Source of the DNA: Paramacrobiotus metropolitanus
Taxonomy: Eukaryota; Tardigrada; Eutardigrada; Parachela; Macrobiotidae
NCBI RefSeq assembly: GCF_019649055.1
Contig: NW_026570229.1
Span: 1,054,001-1,118,000, forward strand
Direction: 5' to 3'
Length of the DNA stretch: 64,000 nt
Positions within the stretch are counted from its first letter, which is position 1. Each line of letters opens with the position of its first letter. A program made the position numbers and the translations under genes. A model generated the notes under the pieces. That model did no database searches. It was given only the letters and a program-made list of their open reading frames with translations, and was not told where the DNA came from. Shown in pieces: positions 55,770 through 64,000 of this stretch.

Positions 55770-58700
55770 GAATTAATTAATGCAACAGTTAGCTCTAATT
55801 AGTTAAGCGCAAGGTTCCTGTCGATTCGGCCATTTTTTCCGCACCTCGTATGAGGCGGTTAGGATATGGTTTCAAGTTGTCTCAGAACAATGACTATATT
55901 ACACTGTCACGTAGTCCAAAAAAATAATTTATTTTCGCTTAATTAACTATAAGGTTTTTAAGTAAAAAATTTCAAGTTTCAATACACCGAATGTTGAATG
56001 CAAAAAATACCATTTGGTACGCTATCCTGTGCAGGCACATTATGGAAGTTTATCACACACAGGAAATCTGGATATCGTTTCATTTGAAAATTTAAAATAT
56101 TATTGCAACGTTCTTGGGCAGTCCCGCATCCGGAAGCTTAAAGTTATAAATCCTGTAGCTTTCATGGTACCGAAAACTGGTGTGTACAAGACCTGTGCAG
56201 CTATTTAGCGAAACGCGAGTTATTTTGGAGCCATCAAGCTATGACCTATATTTATTGGGCAAAGGCCATCAGCGTAACAAAAGTGCATTCGCGTAATACT
56301 ACTTAAAATGATAGAAATTTAAACCAAAATCGTTATCGCCGTCGAAAATCTTGGGACGCATATTCAAGGTGCCAAAACCGCATCAACTTTAAATAACTTA
56401 AATCTTAAGCGTAATTCGCAACGCAAAAAGCGTAACTGTAGCGTAGCTCGCATACAAATTACCGATATTTTGCATTATAGCGTAGCTCAAAAATACCTCG
56501 AGAATAGCTCAACTCTCATTATTCTCGCAGAAATAGCGTATCTTATAGCGCAATTCGCGCGGTCGCTCTAGCTTTTAACTCTAGCGGGGGGTTAATTTTC
56601 CGTAGCTGCCCAGGTCTGGTGTGTACTAATAAGCTCATGGTACAGAGCTGCAAATAATGACATACTGAATATTCTACTGAATTTTTTGTAACGGGTTCAG
56701 ATGTTAAAGGGTTATGCAGTTATATTTAATTTCTGACAAAGCGTGTTCGAAGTTTACATTCTCTTGCTGCGCCATGTCTTGTACAAAGAATGTTCAGCTG
56801 GAACGCTAGGTGAAAACCAGGAAAGAGCAGTGGAGTGGGAGACGGAGAGCGAATACATGCCGCATGCAAAGACACTGGCCGCTTGTCAAACAAGCCATTA
56901 CACTGTCCTGTCACTAATTGACAAGGGGCACATGGTCATTAGCTGCGGGGGCGGGATTAACAGTTACCACGCCCATGTCTCGTTGGTGGATTGTTCACGC
57001 GCCACCATGTACTGCCATATTCGTTAACCATGCAGTATATTTTACGGGATAAGTTTATTTCTGGATTTCTCCAGTTTGCTAAATCAACTACTGATATAAA
57101 AAGCACAATCATGAACTGAATATCGTTAAGTATTCGTCGAATGTGAGAAAGTCAGTCAGAAAATGGCAAGTGGATGGATTTATTTCACCTTGAGTCACAT
57201 CTGCTCGCAAACTGCGGGATGCTTGAATTGCCCAACAAAGTTTGGCTTAATTTATGGAATTGTTTACTCCCGGACCTTGCGTTATGGGCAAGAACAACAA
57301 AAAAGGCTATTGTCACACTGGTACAGGATATAAAATTGTACAATGCGGCACGCTACGTGCCGCTGAAGTACAAAACTGGCGCAATGCTCGTCATTATTTT
57401 TTATGCCTCATCCAGCATTCTTGTTAAGTACATTTTGATTAGTGCCAATAAGTTATAATAATTCAACCGTAGTTTTGAATAGCTTTCTAAAGTTTAAGGT
57501 ACGTTAAACATTTTGTATGAACGCGAAGTAAATTAGTTTTTATTGAAGCTTACGGCTGACCCTACGGAAAATATCCTGAATATATCCCAGGCTTTGTAAT
57601 AGAATGGTTTTAATGTTGTAGCATACTACGCCGATAAGTATGTAACAATAAATGCACATTGTAGTACATATTAAAATGCACATACTGTTATGATAATAAT
57701 GACAGTAAACAATTGCAAACAGAATAAACAAAACATCCTACAGGTATGAGAAAAAACTAACGTGATTCTACCAAGGCATTTGCCATGATTCTACTTTTCG
57801 CTGTACTGTAATTATTCGGCTTATATTGCACTATCGTACTCTTGTGCAATGGTTAGTAAACGCTTCTATGTGAAAATATCTGTAATGTGCCACAGCCAAA
57901 GGCACGTGTCATACAGGCACCTGCAAGTACTGCGTAGTGTGCGTTTGTCGCATATAGGGACGACCCTTACGTTGGGACATTGTAGTACGGCATTCGTGTA
58001 CAAAGTTTAAATTGCCAAAATTCGGGGGTAGGCAAGTAAATTATGATCAACGCACCATTTTGTAGAAAATTTTACGTTGGTTAGATCTTTTCTCTGAATC
58101 CAAACCGAAAAGTTAACCATTCGCTGAAGAAAGTTATAAAACCCGAGGTGTATAAGTATTTTTCGTAGACTGCTATGCTATGCGTCGTGGCCAAAATCCA
58201 CCAAAGGTGCAAATCTCAGTCCAGACCAAATCACACCTCATTAGCCATGTGCCGGTTGTCAATTGCTTCGGCTCGGCATTTCTTTGAAGAAGCTAACTGC
58301 GTTGCTAATCGCTACATCTGAAAATCGTTTTCTTCGCTGCTGACCATTAAAACCGAATTAATAACCTGGATTGTCTTAATGCAGCGGTAGCCGCTTTCTC
58401 TTGGTTGAGCCGCGCTTTCTCCTTCCGTATCCTTGACGGAGAGTTGTTTTTCAAACTAAACAAATTATCTTGAATGACAACAACATATATTTTTATAAAC
58501 GAGACTTAATTCTTCACAATCAGCTAAAAGCACCACAATCAATAAAGGCTGGAAACCTAGCATTAACTCCTTTACTCCTTTACAATAATGTCAATTCAAT
58601 GCATTGCTACGTACTTAAATGTACTTCTGGTGGAAGTATGTAAACGCCGTACATATCGAAGGTATTACTGATAGAGTACAATTACTGATATAGAAAGTTA

Positions 58701-61700
58701 GTTGTCATGAAAAAATTTTATGATTTACAAAAACTTAGTAATAAATAGGTGTTGTTCCAAATGAGCTACTATTTGATCCGTAGTAGTGATCCTGTTTCTG
58801 AGTAAAGGGTAACAAAATCTAGATTAAAGAATCGGGAACTGGTTGCCGTTATTTAATTTACTCACTAAGACAACAGTGTTTGCAAGTGCCGGTAAACTAC
58901 TTGACAGCCCATATTTAAACATTATAAACACAAAAAGAAATTTAAATCTTTGTTCGGGTTAAGAAGTAATCACAACTCTTAAAAAAGGTTTTAGATTGTA
59001 AATTAACGTTTCTCTAACGTTGTGCACAACTGAGAATATCGCCGAATTCCATCAGTGTTCTGTAAAGTAGCCTTACACGCTGCACGCACACGACATAATA
59101 TAATAATCACGACTTCATCATAGCTATCATAAATAAGCACTGTAAACAGACGTCTATAAATACACATTGCTACGGAAATATTGTCCGCATCAACTGCATT
59201 AACACCTGTTTACGCCCACGAGCAACGCTGTATATCGCCTGCGCGTCACACAGCATTAAGATACAGGTCCACATGCGCCAGCGCACACATGTCCTCTCAA
59301 GTTATAGCGGGTGGATGAAAAAAACTTGGCTATATGTATCAGATAGATCTATTTTATTTATTGCTGCTTATCATGCAACGAAAAATTGTGATTAAATTCA
59401 AATAAATCAAAATAAAAACCCTGTTATTTTCCGGGCAAAAGCACAGAGTGCGCTGACTGCATGGCTTAACCAGCCTAAACACCGTTACGGGAGAAATAAA
59501 TTAAAATGGGGAACGATATATTCTTCTGCCACCCGGTACGTCTTTTCTATCAATTGACGACAACATCTTCGAACGTGATTTATGAAAGAGTATCTCGAAT
59601 ACTCGCATGAAACAAAGTTACATGTCTGCCTCATCAAAAGTGACCGGTTTAAGGAGTGTCAGTTTCAGCGTCGCTTTTCCGAATGATGCCAGATAAAATT
59701 AATGAAATCGCCCATAAATCAGTCTGTACAATATGCCGTCCAGTTATGTACACCACATTCGGATACGCGCCTAATAAATTTTCAGTCACGCTGACAGAAA
59801 AGAAATCCTAAATGTTCGCAACAGCTTTACACAAGTAAGCGTGGGCAAAAATAATTTATTATTGGACGGGTCTTTCTCGAAAGCTTAAGTACTATGACAT
59901 TCTTAATGCGTATACAATTTATGCACAGTATGGTGATAACATTAGAAAGACAAGGAAACAAAAAGTATGTGCGAAGTGAAAATCTTTTATGGCGGGCATA
60001 CTTTACCAGGCGCGCTATGAAGTAGGTTTCCGACGGATTTCTTATCAAACAAGTGCGATATCACGGGAGTTTGCAGATAAAAGCAATAAAGGCAAAGATA
60101 ACTCGTATCTCTAATCAAGCAGTACTCCACCTTCCTACGCTGATTGATGCACAGAAGCGAAACCGGGGCACTTCACATCAAAAACAATAACATTAATCAC
60201 AAATCGTATATGTCCACGGCACGTAGTTTAGTTAACCATGAATAATAAGAAAACGGTTATTGCGAAGCAGATGATGGGTAAGCAAGCGATCTAACAGTAA
60301 GTGCGGGAGCAGTTACTGACAAACATAGTGCGGTGCAGATCATTCTGAGGGCTAATTTCACATTAATTGTTTTTTACATGGTAAATTCGCCGACAGGCTT
60401 GAACAAGATCAGAAAACTGATTTTTTTGATAAATATACGCCGAAGATCACACATTCAGGCATTATCCTAAACTGTGCAATGTTATTCTGATTCTGCACAG
60501 TTTACGAATTATTCGCACTTTGAGTTGCCCTCTGCAAGTCAGATATTTATTAATGTAAATTACTTTCAGCGCCTGGTGCATAGTGGCTGGACAACAGCGG
60601 GATGTTTGCCTTTGCAGAAATAAATATTTACCCAGTAATAACGTGTACTTCTTTAGTGAAATAAAAATTGGGCATGTTAATTACTGTAGTGGCAAGTGAA
60701 ATCCCTTTTCGTACAGGTTAAACAATGTCCACTTTGTGCGCTCGCTCACTGTCCACCGGCTCAATAATTAAAAAATAAGCGTATAAGAAAAGAATAAGCA
60801 AGCCGTAAAGTAAAACTAAAATTTGCCTACGGTGAAGCGTGATATCTAATGGTAAGCGCTTATTCTCAGAGCCCCTGCGGCTCTGAAAAATCAGAAGTTC
60901 TACACTATAGGGAGTGGGAGGCACCAATTTTATTTGGTATTGCTAATCTGCCAATACTGCAGCACGCAACACATATAAAATCACTGATTGCCGCAAAAGT
61001 TTTTAGAAAACGCTTTTTCTGTAACATTGATGTTTGCATTACAGGTATTGCCAAAAATTTCCTATAACACATAGCGTGCATTATACATGCGCAGAAATTA
61101 AAACCGTCGTGAATTCAAAATAATAATATGCTGTGACGATCGTGCGGCCAGTGCGGTATACCTTTTTTTCTTTATCTGGCCTTTTAGGTATATCTCACAT
61201 ACTCCCTAAGCACAACCCCTGCTGCGAAATAAACGCAATGACTACAAAACACAAATCATTCGCGTACTTAAAAAAGCAGCAAAGCAATTTTTCCGTTTTT
61301 AAGCTTATGGAAAAATAAGAACCGCTTTATAAAAAACATAAAGATATGGCATACTGTAATTATTAGTTGAACGGGCTTTTTAAAGACTAATTTGTTACTG
61401 ATGTCTTAGTAAACTAAAAAATACGGCTGCAGCGAAAACGTAAAATCTAAGCAAATTTGATTTATTAGTTAAGCGGATACATTATGACAGTGATAGGCAG
61501 GACCAAAACAAACGGAAAAGTAACGCAACGTATAGACAGTATATTAAATACTGGGTACTGGATCAATCCATATATATGATACTGGACATGATCCTGGATA
61601 AAGCGCTATTTAACTATTATGTTATGCTAATTTTTTTAGTTTTACGACCACTGCACACCATTTGGTAACCTTTTTTAATGTGTAATTTATAGCCGAATAA

Positions 61701-62517
61701 CTCCAGCCGAACTACCCCCAAGCCGTTATGGCAAACATTTAAGCGACGATATAACTACGTAACAGCTTTAAGTTTGATGGAATTTGAACAACGCTAGCAT
61801 AATAATAATTTCGATCTAAAAACTTAGCTCTCCCACCCCTTGCGTGAAAAGAAAAAACTTGAGTTTGCCACTGCCCACAACATATTTTTCAAACGAGGCT
61901 GTGGCAAAGCAGGTGCAACTGTGCTTGCCAAAAGAATATTTTGCTAGTTACAATACGGTATATTACACAGCCCTTCTGACGTACACATAAATGCATTACA
62001 AACAACAAACGTGGCGACCCACAAACGAAAGCTGGACGCCATTTTTTTTATTGTACTACTTGGTAATCATTATATCTACCCCTTACCTCGGATTCGCCTA
62101 CGAGGAGAGATGCAATCAAGGCGAATGCCGCAAGCGTCAATCCGCCGCTCTAAATCGTCCTCTTCGACTTCGGAATCTGGCTGATTCCGTTCTTCGGCTT
62201 CAGTCAAAATAAAATCCATTTTAAGTTTACGTTCCGTCAGTGATAGTTATAAACTAAAAGTAAAAGAATAAATGGAGACAATTTTCATTTCAAGAACGGG
62301 TAAAATCAGCGGCTTTCATAACTCCGCCTTCAAGCCAATCTAACTGGTTTACTGTCGGCGGCATCTCTGTGGAATATCCACGCTCTTACTCTGCCGTGCT
62401 TACAGTATTGCAGCCCTACAAAATGATGTCTTGCCAATGTCCACAGAGCAGTCTTACTGAATACCCGGCCGCTTTAATTCGAATTAGAGTATTAGACGTA
62501 TTTCAACAAAGGTCACC
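55770..62517. other. Large intergenic region
   Basis: Nearly 7 kb without a supported gene. A third copy of repeat R1 lies at about 56250-56372. A 94-codon frame at 56743-57027 contains a GHMVISCGGG stretch, and another at 57174-57458 ends in a hydrophobic segment; neither has an identifiable family, start context or paralogue, so I do not call them genes. The remainder (57.5-62.3 kb) is AT-rich with nothing I can support. Confidence 0.5.
56250..56372. repeat. Dispersed repeat R1, copy 3 (diverged)
   Basis: AAACCAAAATCGTTATCGCC, then ATCTTGGGACGCATATTCAAGG, aligns with the R1 cores near 3576-3620 and 21950-21990. It shows that the family is not confined to the membrane gene array. Confidence 0.4.
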
Positions 62518-62722
62518 ATGGGCAACGAGGAAGGTAAAACAATGGCTTTTCACAAATGTTTCGACTTTTGCGATATTGAAGTGCCACCGTTTTCTTGTGA
62601 AAGGTAAACCAGCAGTACCTGAAGAGAGTGATGGAACATCGCCTGAGGACAGTGATAGAGATTCCATATTTACGGATGATTCTACTCCAACTCCCAGTCC
62701 GCAGCCTTTACGGGCTGAGGAG
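62518..62722 (+). CDS. Possible 5' exons of a gene running rightwards
   Basis: ATG at 62518 sits in a strong initiation context (GTCACCATGGGC). It is followed after 16 nt by a GTAAAA donor, phase 1. A second exon, 62613-62722 (AACCAG acceptor), reads VPEESDGTSPEDSDRDSIF and more, an acidic Ser/Thr/Pro-rich tract, and ends at a GAG|GTATGT donor. A further candidate exon is 63500-63566 (GATTCAG acceptor, GTAAGT donor). The alternative of continuous reading from ATG 62518 gives only 29 codons. The first splice is tentative and no domain is recognised. Confidence 0.35.
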
Positions 62723-64000
62723 GTATGTTGCTGTGTAAAGGTCCTACAAAACTGCTCAAAATAAATTGACTGCTTTTAAATTTTTGTAAAGTTTAATTAA
62801 TAATCGATATTGCTAACATGATTGATAGGTTGAGTAACATTAGTATAATTACTTATAAAAATTCTGTTCAATAGTCATGGCATACGCTGCAGGTTTAGAT
62901 AATAATGACAAATATGTGAAGACTCGACTTGTTACACGAACAGAAAAATGCTTTTTGAAATTTTGAAATTATTCAAGTTCCACTAGAGGTATCGGCCGAG
63001 CATTTACTAATCCTTCTAATTGTTTGCCCATCAAAGTGATTGATTGATTGATTGATTTATTTTGAGTAGCCAAGCCCGTAAACGGGCACTCTCACATTGC
63101 GCCTCACAGGTCAGTCTTAAGACGCAACGAATGTATGGCATTACGGTTTTCGTTCTCATGTCATCGTCTCGCTGCAGAAAATTCCTGTTTTAAATAATTT
63201 TGATGAAAGCGCTACCGTGTTTTTTTAATGGTCACGACTCCGTATCTATCCATACATTGTACTCGGTACAATATTTTCGGTTCTTTCTTTACCTGCTAGC
63301 ACGAAAATTTACTTTTTCAATTTGTTTTCATCACGAAAAAAACTTTTTCGTTAACCTTGTTCTCGTTAACTGTCATCGCTGTCAACTGTCATCGCTGCAT
63401 AAATTAAAGTATTAAATTTTTTTCCGTGAATAAGTAAATCATGGGCGCCCGTATGCCAGTTTTTCTGCCATGGTTTGGCTAGTATCTTTTCTGATTCAGA
63501 AGTGGTTGAGCCAACCTATGCGAGAAAAACTGGAATTTGGACTCAGTTTCGCAGATCGTGTCTTGTGTAAGTGTTGCCTGTTACGGACGTTTGTAGAAAG
63601 TTTTTCATAAAATTATTAATATGCAGACTAGACTTTTTTGTAAAATATGGCATTGCGCCGAGTAAAACAGCGTAGATTTGTGTCAAACCGAATGAATGTC
63701 AGTATTAAAAGTAATCTGCCGAACGAAAGAAAGGGTCAGAGCAGGTAGTGCACGGAATACTAGTAGTGCCAAAGGTTAGTGTACAGAAAAAATTTAGCAA
63801 GGAATATTGAGCAGCCTTTTAACCGTTTGTAATTAATATAATTACCAAGTGTTCGACAGACTTTGGGTTTGGTTGCAGTCTCGCAGTTAGCCTTTAACTT
63901 ATTTACTAGAGCACGGCATTCAGGTTCAAAACCAGATAATCATACAGTAGTTAAACTAAAATTAGATGGGTAATTGTATTTTATGCTATTAGAGTACAGA
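62723..64000. other. Right end of the window
   Basis: Possible intron or intergenic sequence of the gene starting at 62518. It includes a (TGAT)n run at about 63039-63057, followed by TTTATTTTGAGTAGCC and a short GCCCGT/ACGGGC hairpin. That combination is typical of the end of a short retroposed repeat. No confident coding sequence is seen. Confidence 0.45.
63039..63140. repeat. (TGAT)n tract with adjoining possible retroposon end
   Basis: Five TGAT-type units run directly into TTTATTTTGAGTAGCCAAGC and a GCCCGTAAACGGGC hairpin. Short tetranucleotide tails of this kind often cap SINE or LINE 3' ends, here on the minus strand. There is no second copy in the window to confirm it. Confidence 0.35.

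Noticed and set aside
56743-57027. Frame with GHMVISCGGG, faintly like the carbamate kinase glycine motif
   Set aside because: Only one short stretch is similar, neighbouring kinase motifs are absent, and no flanking exons were found.

Overview
This is a stretch of an animal nuclear genome, most likely an invertebrate. Genes are split by GT-AG introns (about 50 bp to nearly 3 kb), intergenic DNA is AT-rich, and there are a LINE, an LTR-element relic, inverted-repeat elements, a KDZ-type transposase gene and a large satellite. There are no operons, ribosome-binding sites or CRISPR arrays. I could not identify the species, and I recognise neither of the two host gene families in the window.

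Region 1 (1-27.2 kb) is a plus-strand tandem array of one multi-pass membrane protein family. Copy A is only the last-exon end (2-220). Copy B (4205-9682) and copy D (21601-27237) are complete five-exon genes of 607 and 651 codons with identical intron phases (0, 2, 0, 2). Copy C (11689-18724) is a pseudogene: exons 1, 3 and 4 are open, exons 2 and 5 are damaged. Its intron 1 holds a 5'-truncated LINE (11951-14357) bounded by an 11-bp target-site duplication. A Ty3/Gypsy relic lies between C and D. Short repeats that look coding on the minus strand are scattered through the array.

Region 2 (27.2-35 kb) has no credible gene. It holds two diverged copies of a repeat of about 0.6 kb and a 3-kb satellite (30.8-33.9 kb). 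The satellite unit is 96 bp, built from TATTC blocks spaced about one DNA helical turn apart, with block duplications of 491 bp.

Region 3 (35.2-46 kb) holds two divergent genes. On the minus strand is a spliced gene for a P-loop ATPase ending in a PHD finger. On the plus strand is a nine-exon, 572-residue KDZ-superfamily transposase whose frame is open across every splice junction. They may be two genes of one element, or domesticated.

Region 4 (46.9-55.7 kb) has two minus-strand paralogues of a three-exon gene for a small type I membrane protein, both ending in a 29-nt exon, plus the 3' end of a small lysine-rich gene. A 40-41 nt hairpin-forming sequence recurs 86-192 bp past the stop codon of three minus-strand genes in regions 3 and 4. 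A foldback element sits between the two paralogues.

Region 5 (55.7-64 kb) is mostly intergenic, with a possible gene start at 62.5 kb.
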